64,000 nt of DNA from Pedobacter sp. MC2016-05. GTDB lineage: Bacteria; Bacteroidota; Bacteroidia; Sphingobacteriales; Sphingobacteriaceae. The position numbers were made by a program, and so were the translations under genes. Shown one piece after another: positions 14,322-24,233 of this stretch; within the stretch, counting starts at the first letter, position 1, and each line of letters opens with the position of its first letter. The stretch is taken from the NCBI RefSeq assembly GCF_026239735.1, contig NZ_JAPIVT010000005.1, forward strand, positions 1 to 64,000, read 5' to 3'. The notes beneath the pieces are model-generated. The model had not been told where the DNA came from, did no database searches, and saw only the letters and a list, made by a program, of their open reading frames with translations.

Positions 14322-16937
14322 ATGACAGCTAAAGAAATTAGACAAGCCTTCCTAAATTTTTTCGAACAGAAACAACATCATATCGTTCCATCGGCGCCAA
14401 TTGTTGTGAAAAACGACCCAACTTTGATGTTCACCAATGCCGGAATGAATCAATTTAAAGATTTGTTTTTGGGTGAAGCTGCTATAAAATATTCGAGAGT
14501 TGCTGATACTCAACGCTGTTTGCGTGTATCTGGAAAACACAACGATTTGGAAGAGGTGGGTATTGATACTTATCACCATACCATGTTCGAAATGTTGGGC
14601 AACTGGAGTTTTGGCGACTACTTTAAGAAAGATGCAATTGCCTGGAGCTGGGAGTTATTGACTGAAGTTTACAAAATTCCGAAAGAAAAATTATACGTTA
14701 CCTATTTTGAGGGTGATGAAAAGGAGGGGTTAGAGAAAGATCAGGAAGCTTATGACCTTTGGAAACAATATGTGGATGAAAGCCATATTTTACCAGGAAA
14801 TAAAAAAGATAATTTCTGGGAAATGGGCGATACCGGTCCTTGTGGTCCTTGTTCTGAAATCCATGTAGATTGCCGTATTGATGAGGAAAAAGCTTTAGTT
14901 GATGGGGCCACATTGGTAAATGCCGATCATCCGCAGGTAATTGAAATATGGAACAATGTATTTATGCAATTTAACCGTTTAAAAAATGGTTCGTTGCAAA
15001 GTTTGCCAGCCAAACATGTTGATACCGGAATGGGTTTCGAGCGTTTGGTGCGGGTTTTACAGGAGAAAACATCAAACTACGATACTGATGTTTTCCAACT
15101 GATGATTCAGTTTATTGCTGAAAAATCGGGGATTAAATATGGTGCTGACGAAAAAACTGACGTTGCCATGCGTGTAATGGCTGATCACATTCGTGCCATC
15201 TCGTTTGTAATTGCAGATGGACAGTTGCCATCAAATAATAAAGCTGGTTACGTTATCCGCAGGATTTTACGTCGTGCTGTGCGTTATGCCTATACTTTTT
15301 TAAACTTTAAGGAGCCATTTTTAAATCAGCTGGTTCCGCTATTGGCCGAACAATTTAAAGGTGTTTTTGATGAGTTGATTTCACAACAGGATTTCGTTCA
15401 GAAAGTTGTGCTGGAAGAGGAGGTTTCTTTCTTGAGGACTTTATCCACTGGTATTCAACGTTTCGAAAGATATCAGGCAGCGAATAATTTAGTAGAAGGA
15501 AATTTCGCTTTTGAATTATCTGATACCTTCGGCTTTCCTATCGATTTAACAGAATTAATGGCTAGGGAAAAAGGTTGGAGTGTTGATTTAGCTGGATATG
15601 AGCAAGCGCTTCAAAAACAAAAAGATGATAGTCGTGCTGCTACTACAATAGATACAGGCGATTGGATTATTGTAAACGCTGATGACCAAAGCGAATTTGT
15701 GGGTTACGATGATTTAGAAATTGAAACCGAGATTTTAAAATACCGTAAAGTTAAAGCTAAAGGAAAAGAGCAATATCAAATTGTTTTGCGGCAGACGCCT
15801 TTCTATGCCGAAAGCGGTGGTCAGGTGGGAGATACCGGTCGTTTAGAAGATCATAGTCGCCAGTTTTGGGTTGATATTACAGATACTAAAAAAGAAAATG
15901 GCTTAACGGTACACTTTACAGATTTGCTTCCTGACAACCTGGAAGGTAAATTTTGGGCAGTCGTTGATGAAGATAAACGTGTTTTAACGGAGGACAATCA
16001 CTCGGCAACGCACTTATTGCATGCTGCTTTGAAACAAGTTTTAGGTAAACATGTAAATCAAAAAGGTTCATTGGTAAATCCTGATTATCTACGTTTTGAT
16101 TTTTCTCATTTCGCTAAAGTAACCGATGAAGAATTGGCTCAGATTGAGGTAATTGTAAATCAGAAGATCAGACAGAACATTAAATTAAAAGAGCAAAGAA
16201 ATGTGCCTTATCAAGATGCGATTGAAAGCGGGGTAACTGCGTTGTTCGGCGAAAAATACGGTGATTTCGTTCGTATGATTACCTTCGATGACCATTTCTC
16301 AAAAGAGCTTTGCGGTGGTACACACGTAAAGGCAACAGGTCAAATCGGTTCTTTTAAGATCATTTCTGAAAGTGCTGTTGCGGCTGGAGTACGCAGAATT
16401 GAGGCAATTACTGCAGATAAAGCAGAACAGTATTTCCTTGATCAACGTAAAGAACTTGGCCATTTGAAAGCATTGCTAAACGGATCTAAAGACTTATCTG
16501 CATCGGTTCAAGCTTTACTTGACGAAAATACAAAGCTTAAAAAAGAGATCGAAAAATCTACTTTAGAACGTGTGGGCGCCTTGAAACATGAAATCGTTCA
16601 CCACGTTCGTGGAATAAATGGCGTTAACTTAATTGCAAAACACATCGACTTACAAAGTGCCGATGCTATTAAAAATCTTGCTTTTTCGTTGAAAGATATG
16701 ATTGATAATCTGTTTCTAGTTTTCACTACAGAAATTGAGGGAAAACCTGGAATAACGGTAATGCTATCAGATGATTTGGTGAAAAAAGGAATGAATGCAT
16801 CGAATATTGTGCGAGAGCTTGGTAAAGAAATTCAAGGTGGAGGCGGTGGACAGCCATTCTATGCCACTGCCGGAGGTAAAAATCCTGCTGGTTTAACAGC
16901 GGTTTTAGAAAAAGCTGAAGGATTTATCGCAGGATAA
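14322..16937 (+). CDS. alaS: Alanyl-tRNA synthetase
   Basis: The 871-residue class II synthetase charges tRNA-Ala. The N-terminal catalytic core shows motif 2 ([22 protein letters not shown]). The editing domain has [11 protein letters not shown] and the metal-binding CGGTHV. The C-terminal Ala-rich/DHHA1 region ends with the glycine run QGGGGGQP. Length is normal for the family and no residues appear lost. It is followed by a strong terminator, so it is transcribed alone. Confidence 0.98.
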   Translation: MTAKEIRQAFLNFFEQKQHHIVPSAPIVVKNDPTLMFTNAGMNQFKDLFLGEAAIKYSRVADTQRCLRVSGKHNDLEEVGIDTYHHTMFEMLGNWSFGDYFKKDAIAWSWELLTEVYKIPKEKLYVTYFEGDEKEGLEKDQEAYDLWKQYVDESHILPGNKKDNFWEMGDTGPCGPCSEIHVDCRIDEEKALVDGATLVNADHPQVIEIWNNVFMQFNRLKNGSLQSLPAKHVDTGMGFERLVRVLQEKTSNYDTDVFQLMIQFIAEKSGIKYGADEKTDVAMRVMADHIRAISFVIADGQLPSNNKAGYVIRRILRRAVRYAYTFLNFKEPFLNQLVPLLAEQFKGVFDELISQQDFVQKVVLEEEVSFLRTLSTGIQRFERYQAANNLVEGNFAFELSDTFGFPIDLTELMAREKGWSVDLAGYEQALQKQKDDSRAATTIDTGDWIIVNADDQSEFVGYDDLEIETEILKYRKVKAKGKEQYQIVLRQTPFYAESGGQVGDTGRLEDHSRQFWVDITDTKKENGLTVHFTDLLPDNLEGKFWAVVDEDKRVLTEDNHSATHLLHAALKQVLGKHVNQKGSLVNPDYLRFDFSHFAKVTDEELAQIEVIVNQKIRQNIKLKEQRNVPYQDAIESGVTALFGEKYGDFVRMITFDDHFSKELCGGTHVKATGQIGSFKIISESAVAAGVRRIEAITADKAEQYFLDQRKELGHLKALLNGSKDLSASVQALLDENTKLKKEIEKSTLERVGALKHEIVHHVRGINGVNLIAKHIDLQSADAIKNLAFSLKDMIDNLFLVFTTEIEGKPGITVMLSDDLVKKGMNASNIVRELGKEIQGGGGGQPFYATAGGKNPAGLTAVLEKAEGFIAG

Positions 16938-16963
16938 ATCGTTTTGATATTTGTTTATAGAGG

Positions 16964-17016
16964 GGAGAAATTTTTAGAATTTGGCGACAAGTTCTAAAGA
17001 TTTCTCCATTTTTTTG
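16964..17016 (+). terminator. Intrinsic terminator after alaS
   Basis: GGAGAAATTTTTAGAA (16964-16979) pairs with TTCTAAAGATTTCTCC (16992-17007) with one wobble, followed by a T-tract. It lies 26 bases past the alaS stop and just before the convergent queG. Confidence 0.85.
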
Positions 17017-17041
17017 AAAGCCCAATTTTTAATGGGGAAGC

Positions 17042-17974
17042 CTAAGATTGTAAAAAATCTATATTCCTTTTCAGGCCAACAAGTTTGGTGCGTTTAACAG
17101 CCGACCCTTTAAAAACCTTTTTAAAAACTTCGTCGGTTATTTCGATAAGATCTTCCTTTGTTAAATCCAACAAGCCGTTTTCAGGTTCGAAAGCAGGTTC
17201 GTTATGTACTTTCGAAAACCGGTTCCATGGGCAAACGTCCTGGCAAATATCACATCCAAATGCCCAATTGCTCATTTTATCCTTAAATTCAGTTGGGATT
17301 TCATTTTTCAATTCGATAGTGAGGTAGGAAATACATTTGGTTCCGTCTACCACTTGTGGTGCAATAATCGCATCAGTGGGGCAAGCATCTAGGCAACGGG
17401 TGCAGGTGCCACAATGATCAGTTTGGAAAGCGTGATCATAATCCAGCTCTAAATCGACAATCAATTCTGCCAAAAAGAAAAAAGACCCCTCTTTTTTGCT
17501 GATTAAATTTGAGTTTTTCCCAATCCATCCAATACCTGATTTTTTTGCCCATGCCCGGTCTAAAACTGGAGCCGAATCTACGAAAGCTCTTCCAGAAACC
17601 TCTCCAATATGTTCCTGAATAAATTGCAAAAGTGCTTTCAATTTATCTTTTATCACATGATGGTAATCTTGCCCGTAGGCATATTTTGAAATTTTTGGCG
17701 CCTCCGGATCTACCTGTTTTTCATCAGTATAATAATTTAACGATAAAGAGATTACTGACTTTGCATCATCAACCAGAAGGCGGGGATCAAGACGTTTATC
17801 GAAATGGTTTTCCATGTATTTCATTTCGCCGTGATGGTTTTGAGCTAGCCATTTTTCTAGTCTGGGTGCTTCTTCTTCTAAAAATTCTGCTTTTGAAATG
17901 CCGCAAGACAAAAAACCCAAACGAAGGGCTTCATCTTTAATTTGTTGGCTATATTTTGCAGTATTACTAAACAC
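17042..17974 (-). CDS. queG: Epoxyqueuosine reductase
   Basis: QueG catalyses the last step of queuosine synthesis in tRNA, reducing epoxyqueuosine with cobalamin and two 4Fe-4S clusters. Both cluster motifs are present: [16 protein letters not shown] and [12 protein letters not shown]. So is the [30 protein letters not shown] core. The frame is open to a TTG at 17983, but that TTG is the end of a perfect TATCTTTG -7 element. The GTG at 17974 (about 310 residues) is therefore more likely the start. No other queuosine genes are adjacent. Confidence 0.92.
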   Translation of the reverse strand: MFSNTAKYSQQIKDEALRLGFLSCGISKAEFLEEEAPRLEKWLAQNHHGEMKYMENHFDKRLDPRLLVDDAKSVISLSLNYYTDEKQVDPEAPKISKYAYGQDYHHVIKDKLKALLQFIQEHIGEVSGRAFVDSAPVLDRAWAKKSGIGWIGKNSNLISKKEGSFFFLAELIVDLELDYDHAFQTDHCGTCTRCLDACPTDAIIAPQVVDGTKCISYLTIELKNEIPTEFKDKMSNWAFGCDICQDVCPWNRFSKVHNEPAFEPENGLLDLTKEDLIEITDEVFKKVFKGSAVKRTKLVGLKRNIDFLQS

Positions 17975-17980
17975 GAAATA

Positions 17981-17988
17981 CAAAGATA
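17981..17988 (-). promoter_or_regulatory. -7 promoter element of queG
   Basis: TATCTTTG matches TAnnTTTG. Its final G is followed by six bases and then GTG (17974), so the message would begin at or next to the start codon. It overlaps the upstream TTG candidate start, which argues against that start. Confidence 0.5.
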
Positions 17989-18111
17989 AGGCTTAGGAAG
18001 CAAAACCTTTTTAACAATCACTTGTTCTATCTACAGAAAACTAAATTAATTAATTTGCAGTTCTTCAAAATTCGATGAATTGGATTAAAAGGAACTTAAC
18101 TCACAACATAA

Positions 18112-18318
18112 ATGGAAAACATAGATCCAAAACATACGGAATCGGGAGAAGCTCCTAAACCGATAGAACAAGATTACGAAAACCATAAAGAAGATCCAGG
18201 ACCAGCACAACCTGCAGTTACAGAGCGTGATGAAAATGGGGCAGGTTCTGTTTTAAAATGGATCATCCCAATAGCAGTTATTATCGGATTGATAGTATGG
18301 TTTGCAATGAAAAAGTAA
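18112..18318 (+). CDS. Small tail-anchored membrane protein
   Basis: The 68-residue protein has an acidic, proline-rich N-terminal part (residues 1-45) and one C-terminal membrane helix (VLKWIIPIAVIIGLIVWFA) followed by MKK. The layout is that of a tail-anchored inner-membrane protein. No family is recognised. A TTAATTTGC promoter-like stretch lies about 60 bases upstream and a strong terminator follows. Confidence 0.65.
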   Translation: MENIDPKHTESGEAPKPIEQDYENHKEDPGPAQPAVTERDENGAGSVLKWIIPIAVIIGLIVWFAMKK

Positions 18319-18338
18319 TTAGCTTTAGATTATAATTA

Positions 18339-18373
18339 AACGCCGGTTGTTGATGCGACCGGCGTTTTTTTTT
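18339..18373 (+). terminator. Intrinsic terminator
   Basis: AACGCCGGT and ACCGGCGTT form a perfect 9-bp GC-rich stem followed by a run of T residues, 20 bases after the small membrane protein stop. Confidence 0.92.
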
Positions 18374-18399
18374 GTTTAAATAACTTCTGGTTTAGGTAA

Positions 18400-18481
18400 T
18401 TAGCCCCGACTGAAAGCGATATCCCGATTCATCAAACGATCAGTGAGCACCTAAGGACCGGGATTTAGCAAAAGGCGGGAA
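18400..18481. repeat. Putative dispersed intergenic element (TAGCCCCGAC...GGCGGGAAC)
   Basis: The stretch opens with TAGCCCCGACTGAAAGCGAT, contains ATCCCGAT and later CCGGGATTTAGC, and ends AAAGGCGGGAAC. It has complementary GC-rich blocks in an AT-rich gap. A partial relative (GCAGTCCCGCTTTACGTTCC) lies near 26034. I recognise it as the style of repeat common in Pedobacter genomes, but copy number cannot be judged here. Confidence 0.4.
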
Positions 18482-18518
18482 CAAATTTTATAAGCTGCAG
18501 AAACTTGCGCTTCAAAAA

Positions 18519-20027
18519 CTATTTAAGCAGTTTTACTTGATACAAGTCGTTTCGTCTATCTTTTAATACTTTAACTGTTCCATAATGGTGCAATTCGTCG
18601 AGAAGATGCAAATCTACATCGACCACCAAAACCATTTCTGTGTTTGGAGTGGCCTCTGCTTTCACTGCATTGGTGGGAAAAGCGAAATCAGAAGGGGTGA
18701 AAACAGCAGATTGTGCAAATTGAATATCCATATTGTTCACCTTTGGTAAATTGCCAACGCAGCCTGCTATAGCGACATAACATTCATTTTCTATCGCCCT
18801 TGCCTGTGCACAATGGCGTACCCGTGTATAGCCATTTTGTGTATCGGTTAAGAAAGGTACGAACAAAATCTGCATCCCCTGATCTGCATAAATGCGGCTT
18901 AATTCAGGGAATTCTACATCATAACAAATTAAAATGCCGATTTTACCACAGTCGGTATCAAATACCTGCACCTTGTCGCCACCAATCATTCCATAATATT
19001 TTTGTTCGTTGGGGGTGATGTGAATCTTTCTGTACTCATCGATTTTTCCTGTTCTATGGCATAAATAGGTTGCATTATAAAGTTTTCCTCCGTCAAGTAA
19101 AGGCATGCTTCCGGTAATAATATTCACATTGTAGCTTAAGGCATACTCATGCATTCTGTCCACAATTTCCTGAGTTTTCTCTGCCAGTTTACGCATGGCT
19201 TCAATTTCTGGAAGATGGTTGTAAGGCTGTAGCAACGGAGTATTAAACAGCTCCGGGAACATAATGAAATCGGATTTGTAACCACTTAACGCATCGACAA
19301 AAAATTCCACTTGCTCATAAAAAACGTCCATATCTGGAAACAAACGCATTTCCCACTGCACCAAACCTAAGCGAATGGTCATTGCTGAACGGGCAGAAGC
19401 ATCGATACCCTGATAATAGATATTATTCCACTCAATTAACGTGGCATATTCTTTCGATTCCTTATCGCCGGGAAGATAATTTTTCAATACTTTTCTAACG
19501 TGAAAATCATTAGAGATTTGAAAGGTTAGGGTAGGATCATAGATTTCCTTAGCCTTTACTTTATCGATGTATTGCCTTGGCGTTAAAGTTTCTGAATAGG
19601 TATGATAACCAGGAATTCTTCCACCAGCGATAATGCTTTTTAAATTTAAGCTCTCGCAAAGCTCTTTACGTGCTTCATAAAGTCTGCGTCCTAATCTTAA
19701 GCCTCTAAATTCAGGGTGAACAAATATTTCAATTCCATATAGTGTATCACCATTAGCATCGTGAGTGCTGAAAGAGTAATCGCCGGTAATTAGTTTGTAA
19801 GTATGTCTATCGCCATATTCGTCGTATTCTACAATGATTGAAAGTGAACAAGCTACTACTTTATCATCAACAGCAATACAAAGCTGTCCTTCGGGGAAGA
19901 TACTTAATAATTTAGCAATGCTTGATTTTGGCCAGATTGAACCACCCATGCTATCGTAGGCTTGTAACATTGATTCTTTTAAATCGGCATAATCTTCAAG
20001 CGTGAGCTTACGTAATTCGATATTCAT
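18519..20027 (-). CDS. GNAT acetyltransferase - carbon-nitrogen hydrolase fusion
   Basis: This 502-residue protein joins two enzymes. Residues 1-200 form a GNAT acetyltransferase domain with the acetyl-CoA loop RGLRLGRRLYEAR. Residues 220-500 form a nitrilase-superfamily hydrolase with its catalytic triad visible as Glu in MFPELFNTPL, Lys in YRKIHITPNE and Cys in GILICYDVEFPE. The same fusion occurs in several phyla. The two activities are expected to act in sequence on an amide- and amine-containing metabolite, but the substrate is unknown. The gene is solitary. Confidence 0.88.
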   Translation of the reverse strand: MNIELRKLTLEDYADLKESMLQAYDSMGGSIWPKSSIAKLLSIFPEGQLCIAVDDKVVACSLSIIVEYDEYGDRHTYKLITGDYSFSTHDANGDTLYGIEIFVHPEFRGLRLGRRLYEARKELCESLNLKSIIAGGRIPGYHTYSETLTPRQYIDKVKAKEIYDPTLTFQISNDFHVRKVLKNYLPGDKESKEYATLIEWNNIYYQGIDASARSAMTIRLGLVQWEMRLFPDMDVFYEQVEFFVDALSGYKSDFIMFPELFNTPLLQPYNHLPEIEAMRKLAEKTQEIVDRMHEYALSYNVNIITGSMPLLDGGKLYNATYLCHRTGKIDEYRKIHITPNEQKYYGMIGGDKVQVFDTDCGKIGILICYDVEFPELSRIYADQGMQILFVPFLTDTQNGYTRVRHCAQARAIENECYVAIAGCVGNLPKVNNMDIQFAQSAVFTPSDFAFPTNAVKAEATPNTEMVLVVDVDLHLLDELHHYGTVKVLKDRRNDLYQVKLLK

Positions 20028-20139
20028 AATTTGTTGGTTTTATAGATAAGGAACAGAAAAGTTAGTTTAATGTTTTTGTAAATTGGAAGCCATTAGTTTT
20101 TGAAGATACTCTTTTAAGGAATATTTTTTAAGTTTATAA

Positions 20140-20516
20140 ATGACAGAAAATGAATTATCATATGTTATTCGAGGTTGTATATTCAAAGTTTATAATGCTT
20201 TAGGTCCAGGTTTGTTGGAGTCGGCTTATGAAGTAGCATTAAAATACGAACTTTTAAAAGAGGAGTTGGAAGTGAAGAGTCAGGTCGCATTGCCTCTAAT
20301 TTATGAAGATTTAAAAATAGGTGTTGGTTATCGGCTTGATTTGTTGTAGGGCAAAAGGTTATTGTTGAAATCAAATCTGTTGAGATGATTGCAAATGTTC
20401 ATTACAAACAATTGTTGACTTACCTTGAATTGTCTGGATTGAAATTGGGTTTACTTGTGAATTTTAATACAGACAATATAGCGGATAGCATTTTTAGAAA
20501 AGTTAATAGGCTCTAA
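20140..20516 (+). pseudogene. GxxExxY protein, frameshifted
   Basis: The first frame encodes 69 residues with the GxxExxY signature (NALGPGLLESAYEVALKYEL) and ends at a TAG after YRLDLL. One base out of frame the sequence continues as VGQKVIVEIKSVEMIANVHYK, then QLLTYLELSGLKLGLLVNFN, to a stop at 20516. Together they give the normal length of about 125 residues of this PD-(D/E)XK-like family. A single missing base near 20345 explains the break. It is either a recent pseudogene or a sequence error. The function of the family is unproven. Confidence 0.8.
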
Positions 20517-20528
20517 TGTATCTAGTTC

Positions 20529-20652
20529 GTTCCCGCTGATTTTCGCTGATAAGATGCGCAGATCTAAGAAGATCAAACTTTGACACGCATACGTGGAGGC
20601 TCAAAATTTCAGTTTAAATCTGCGATTTTTATCTATTGAAATCTGCGGGAAA
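20529..20652. repeat. Palindromic intergenic repeat (TTCCCGC...ATCTGCGGGAA type)
   Basis: The element begins GTTCCCGCTGATTTTCGCTG, has internal GATGCGCAGAT and ATCTGCGATT blocks, and ends AATCTGCGGGAAAA, so its ends are inverted. A shorter relative is at 30848-30918. It fills the gap between the GxxExxY pseudogene and ruvB. Confidence 0.6.
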
Positions 20653-20657
20653 ATAAC

Positions 20658-21680
20658 TTAAAACAACTTTCCAGTTTGCCCAGGATAATTCTTTTTCAAA
20701 TGTTTGTAAGCAGCTTCGGTCACTTCTCTTCCCCGAGAGGTACGCATAATGTAACCTTCCTGAATTAAAAAAGGTTCGTAAACCTCTTCAATTGTGCCTT
20801 CATCTTCTCCAACTGCAGTCGCTATAGTTTTTAAACCCACTGGGCCTCCTTTAAATTTATCAATAATAGTAGACAGGATTTTATTATCCATTTCATCTAA
20901 ACCATGTTCATCAACATTTAGAGCATTTAAGGCATAGTTTGCTATTTCAGGATCGATATTTCCATTTCCTTTTATTTGTGCAAAATCTCTTGTTCTACGC
21001 AAAAGTGCGTTTGCAATACGGGGCGTTCCACGACTACGACGGGCAATTTCATAAGCGCCTTCGTCGTCAATTGGTGTATTAAGAATATCAGAAGAACGAA
21101 GAACGATTGTAGTTAAAAGCTTGGCATCATAATAAGCCAGACGACAATTGATACCGAAACGAGCCCGTAGTGGTGCAGTTAACAAACCTGAACGGGTTGT
21201 TGCGCCAACAAGCGTAAACGGATTGAGTGAAATCTGCACAGAACGGGCATTAGGCCCGGTTTCGAGCATAATATCGATTTTAAAATCCTCCATGGCAGAA
21301 TAGAGGTATTCTTCAACCAAAGGTGATAGTCGATGGATTTCATCAATGAAAAGGATATCGCCTGTATCTAAACCGGTTAGCAAACCCGCCAAATCGCCCG
21401 GTTTATCCAATACAGGACCAGAAGTTACCTTAATGCCGGCACCCATCTCATTGGCAATGATATAAGATAGTGTGGTTTTCCCTAATCCCGGAGGCCCGTG
21501 TAATAAAACGTGATCAAGGGCTTCGCCACGAAGTTTTGCAGCCTGAACAAAAATCCGAAGGTTTTCCATCACTTTCTCTTGCCCGGTAAAATCTTCAAAA
21601 GCCTGTGGTCTTAATACCCGTTCAATATCTTTGTCTGTAGGACTTAAGCTGCTTGCATCTGGATCAAGATTTTCGTTCAT
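20658..21680 (-). CDS. ruvB: Holliday junction branch migration helicase RuvB
   Basis: RuvB is the AAA+ motor that drives branch migration with RuvA during recombination. The 340-residue protein carries Walker A ([18 protein letters not shown]), Walker B ([13 protein letters not shown]), sensor 1 ([18 protein letters not shown]) and the arginine-finger region ([20 protein letters not shown]). It ends in the winged-helix domain. Length is normal. It has its own -7 element four bases before the ATG. RuvA and RuvC are not in the window. Confidence 0.98.
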   Translation of the reverse strand: MNENLDPDASSLSPTDKDIERVLRPQAFEDFTGQEKVMENLRIFVQAAKLRGEALDHVLLHGPPGLGKTTLSYIIANEMGAGIKVTSGPVLDKPGDLAGLLTGLDTGDILFIDEIHRLSPLVEEYLYSAMEDFKIDIMLETGPNARSVQISLNPFTLVGATTRSGLLTAPLRARFGINCRLAYYDAKLLTTIVLRSSDILNTPIDDEGAYEIARRSRGTPRIANALLRRTRDFAQIKGNGNIDPEIANYALNALNVDEHGLDEMDNKILSTIIDKFKGGPVGLKTIATAVGEDEGTIEEVYEPFLIQEGYIMRTSRGREVTEAAYKHLKKNYPGQTGKLF

Positions 21681-21684
21681 ACAG

Positions 21685-21692
21685 CAAATATA
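21685..21692 (-). promoter_or_regulatory. -7 element, apparently leaderless, of ruvB
   Basis: TATATTTG on the minus strand is followed by CTGT and then the ruvB ATG (21680). The spacing is identical to that of pdxH, the BaiN-like gene and the small lipoprotein gene in this window. Confidence 0.6.
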
Positions 21693-21717
21693 AAATTAAA
21701 TGCTAAAAAAATTAGGA

Positions 21718-22608
21718 TTATTTGAATTTATCAGCAACTACCAATTCTTTTGATCCAGCTGTATATTTATAAAAACCTTCACCTGATTTTGCGCCTTTTT
21801 TTCCGGCAGCAACCATATTAACTAATAACGGACATGGTGCATATTTAGGATTTCCAAATCCATCATGAAGAACTTTTAATATTGCTAAACATACGTCTAA
21901 ACCTATAAAATCTGCCAGTTGCAACGGACCCATAGGGTGAGCCATTCCTAATTTCATTACAGTATCGATTTCGTAAACACCGGCAACGCCTTCGTATAAG
22001 GTGTATATTGCTTCGTTAATCATGGGCATCAAAATTCTATTGGCTACAAAACCCGGATAATCATTCACTTCAACAGGCGTTTTTTCAAGGCTTTTAGAAA
22101 GCGACATAATCGTTTGAGTCGTTTCATCGCTGGTTTGATATCCCCGAATCACCTCAACCAATTTCATCACCGTCACTGGGTTCATAAAATGCATACCAAT
22201 TACCTTATCTCCACGATTAGTGGCAGCGGCGATTTTAGTAATTGAAATAGATGATGTGTTTGAAGCCAGGATAGCATTTTCTGGTGCTGCATCATCCAGA
22301 TCTTTAAAAATTTGAAGCTTTAATTCTATATTTTCCGTAGCTGCCTCCACTATTAAATCAGCATGTTTAACGCCTTCTTTTATCGACGTGAACGTAGAAA
22401 TGTTCTTTAGTGTTAGTGTTTTTTGATCTTCAGTAATTAGTCCTTTTGCAACCTGTCGGTCTAAGTTTTTAGTAATGGTTTGTATGGCTTGATCGAGGGC
22501 TGTCTGATTTATATCTACCAAACTAACCGAGTAATTAAATTGAGCGAACACATGTGCAATTCCATTACCCATAGTTCCTGATCCTATAACTGAAATATTT
22601 TTAATCAT
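21718..22608 (-). CDS. 3-hydroxyacyl-CoA (3-hydroxybutyryl-CoA) dehydrogenase
   Basis: The 296-residue enzyme oxidises 3-hydroxyacyl-CoA with NAD. It has the Rossmann motif IGSGTMGNGIAHVFAQFNY at the N-terminus, NTSSISITKIAAAT, the catalytic His in GMHFMNPVTVMKLVEVI, and the C-terminal domain LGMAHPMGPLQLADFIGLD. The length fits the short FadB/Hbd form rather than the multifunctional one. It acts in fatty-acid or butyrate-type metabolism; partners are not adjacent. Confidence 0.92.
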   Translation of the reverse strand: MIKNISVIGSGTMGNGIAHVFAQFNYSVSLVDINQTALDQAIQTITKNLDRQVAKGLITEDQKTLTLKNISTFTSIKEGVKHADLIVEAATENIELKLQIFKDLDDAAPENAILASNTSSISITKIAAATNRGDKVIGMHFMNPVTVMKLVEVIRGYQTSDETTQTIMSLSKSLEKTPVEVNDYPGFVANRILMPMINEAIYTLYEGVAGVYEIDTVMKLGMAHPMGPLQLADFIGLDVCLAILKVLHDGFGNPKYAPCPLLVNMVAAGKKGAKSGEGFYKYTAGSKELVVADKFK

Positions 22609-22923
22609 TAAAATTTTGGTTAGGGTTTCTGTAATGTTTTATTTTCGAAGTTTCCAAAGATATTACTATTGCTGAAAGTATTGTGCTGGTTACAGAACAA
22701 TTATGTTTTTCGATATAGATTTGCATCTTATTTCTGACAAAAATCTGATTGACCAACAAAACAAATAAGCCTTTCGATTGCTTGATAATGATAGAAAATA
22801 ATCGTCAAGTTTTCAGTAATGACGTCTTTATAACAGCACTTCCTAGTATCATTTAGGTTAGTTAATGATTAGTTAAAATAGAGATCTGGCTGGATAGCAG
22901 ATCTCTATTTATTCGAAAACACT
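22609..22923. other. Intergenic gap of 315 bases
   Basis: Apart from the terminator-like hairpin at 22876-22910 nothing is recognised. The sequence is AT-rich with stops in all frames. Confidence 0.5.
22876..22910 (-). terminator. Terminator-like hairpin after pdxH
   Basis: AAATAGAGATCTG (22876-22888) and CAGATCTCTATTT (22898-22910) are perfect 13-bp arms around a 9-base loop. On the minus strand the hairpin follows the pdxH stop by 13 bases and is followed by TTTTAAC. Confidence 0.75.
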
Positions 22924-23574
22924 TTATGGCGCTAACCTGCTTTTAACCCATCTACCCTTAATAAGTTCAAAATTAATTCTATCGTGCAACCTGCTTCGGC
23001 GACCTTGCCAAAATTCTATGCGAGTTGGCTTTACAATATATCCACCCCAGTGTGCCGGCTTGGCGATACTTTTACCCTCGCTTTTTTCTTTCAGCTCTTC
23101 AAACTTTTCTTCTAAAAATTTTCTGTCGGGAATAACCTGACTTTGTGGAGAGGCTACCGCACCAATCTGACTGGCTACTGGCCTGGTTACAAAATATTCT
23201 TCAGAGGTTTCTTTATCTAGTTTTTCTACCGTGCCTTCAATTCTAACCTGGCGTTCTAAATCTGGCCAGAAGAAAACCAATGCCGCGTAGGGGTTACGTT
23301 TCAACTCCTTACCCTTGGCACTTAAATAGTTAGTGAAAAATCTGAAACCATTTTCATCAACGCCTTTTAGTAACACAATCCTGGCATCTGGTCGGCCGGC
23401 TTTGTCAGCTGTGGCCAATGTCATCACATTTGGTTCATAAACTCGTGCTTCAACAGCATTTTCAAACCACTTTTGAAATTGCGTAATAGGATTGTTATCT
23501 ACGTCAGCTTCATCTAACGTGGCGCTTTTATAATCTTGGCGCAGGTTTTGTAGAAATTCGTTTGTAACTTGCAT
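22924..23574 (-). CDS. pdxH: Pyridoxamine 5'-phosphate oxidase
   Basis: PdxH uses FMN and oxygen to convert pyridoxine or pyridoxamine phosphate into pyridoxal phosphate. The 216-residue protein has the FMN-binding stretch ARIVLLKGVDENGFRFFTNYLSAKG, then ERQVRIEGTVEKL, RPVASQIGAVASPQS, and the C-terminal signature EFWQGRRSRLHDRI. It is complete. The gene has the clearest promoter of the window and is divergent from yqgE. Confidence 0.96.
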   Translation of the reverse strand: MQVTNEFLQNLRQDYKSATLDEADVDNNPITQFQKWFENAVEARVYEPNVMTLATADKAGRPDARIVLLKGVDENGFRFFTNYLSAKGKELKRNPYAALVFFWPDLERQVRIEGTVEKLDKETSEEYFVTRPVASQIGAVASPQSQVIPDRKFLEEKFEELKEKSEGKSIAKPAHWGGYIVKPTRIEFWQGRRSRLHDRINFELIKGRWVKSRLAP

Positions 23575-23578
23575 AGAA

Positions 23579-23609
23579 CAAAAATAGGCATCTTTTATGG
23601 TGCTTCAAA
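23579..23609 (-). promoter_or_regulatory. Promoter of pdxH (TTTG-N19-TATTTTTG), leaderless
   Basis: On the minus strand TTTG (23606-23609) is separated by 19 bases from TATTTTTG (23579-23586). Then follow TTCT and the ATG at 23574. Both boxes and their spacing match the Bacteroidota promoter, and the start codon coincides with the expected transcription start. Confidence 0.75.
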
Positions 23610-23620
23610 TGATTATCGTG

Positions 23621-24184
23621 ATGCTGAACAATATAAAACCAAAAACCGGAAGATTATTAATTTCTGAACCCTTTATGGCTGATCCTAATTTTAAACGTTC
23701 GGTGGTGTTATTAACCGAGCACGGAGAAGATGGAACAGTTGGCTATATTTTAAATCAGATGGGAAACTTGCTGGTTAAAGATGTGATTCAAGATTTATGG
23801 GAAGCCAATAACCATATCTATTTTGGTGGGCCGGTTGCCGCAGATACTCTTCACTTCATTCACCGGGCTTATGATAAGTTGCAAAGCGGTGAAGAAATTG
23901 GAAATGGTATTTATTGGGGAGGAAATTTTGAAACTCTAAAAATTTTAATCAACAACAATGCGATTGACGAAAGCGAGATTAAGTTTTTTATGGGTTACTC
24001 AGGTTGGGATAACGGACAATTAGCAAGAGAGCTGGAGCAGAATGCCTGGATGGTGAGCGACATCTCACATCCGGAAATTATTTTCGGCAATGATGAAGAA
24101 AAACTTTGGAGAGATGTAATTGTAAACCTGGGTCCGAAATATGCCCATGTAAGCAATTTTCCAATAGATCCCAGCTTAAATTAA
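23621..24184 (+). CDS. YqgE/AlgH family protein
   Basis: This protein of about 187 residues belongs to the UPF0301/AlgH family. It shows GRLLISEPFMADPNFKRSVVLLTEH, then GTVGYILNQ, YFGGPV and FFMGYSGWDNGQLARELEQNAWMV, all family hallmarks. The biochemical role is unresolved; AlgH was named as an alginate regulator in Pseudomonas. Earlier ATGs at 23597 and 23609 lie inside the divergent pdxH promoter, so I start at MLNNIKPKTG (23621). Confidence 0.9.
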   Translation: MLNNIKPKTGRLLISEPFMADPNFKRSVVLLTEHGEDGTVGYILNQMGNLLVKDVIQDLWEANNHIYFGGPVAADTLHFIHRAYDKLQSGEEIGNGIYWGGNFETLKILINNNAIDESEIKFFMGYSGWDNGQLARELEQNAWMVSDISHPEIIFGNDEEKLWRDVIVNLGPKYAHVSNFPIDPSLN

Positions 24185-24186
24185 TA

Positions 24187-24225
24187 TTGAGCTTGTCGAA
24201 GAATATTAAGCCACGACAAGCTCAA
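24187..24225. repeat. Palindromic element TTGAGCTTGTCG...CGACAAGCTCAA
   Basis: Perfect 12-bp arms (24187-24198 and 24214-24225) flank a 15-base loop. It sits between the convergent yqgE and purE genes and probably works as a bidirectional terminator. It resembles a widely dispersed bacterial palindrome with the TTGAGCTTGTCGAA core. Confidence 0.7.
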
Positions 24226-24233
24226 CCTAATCT

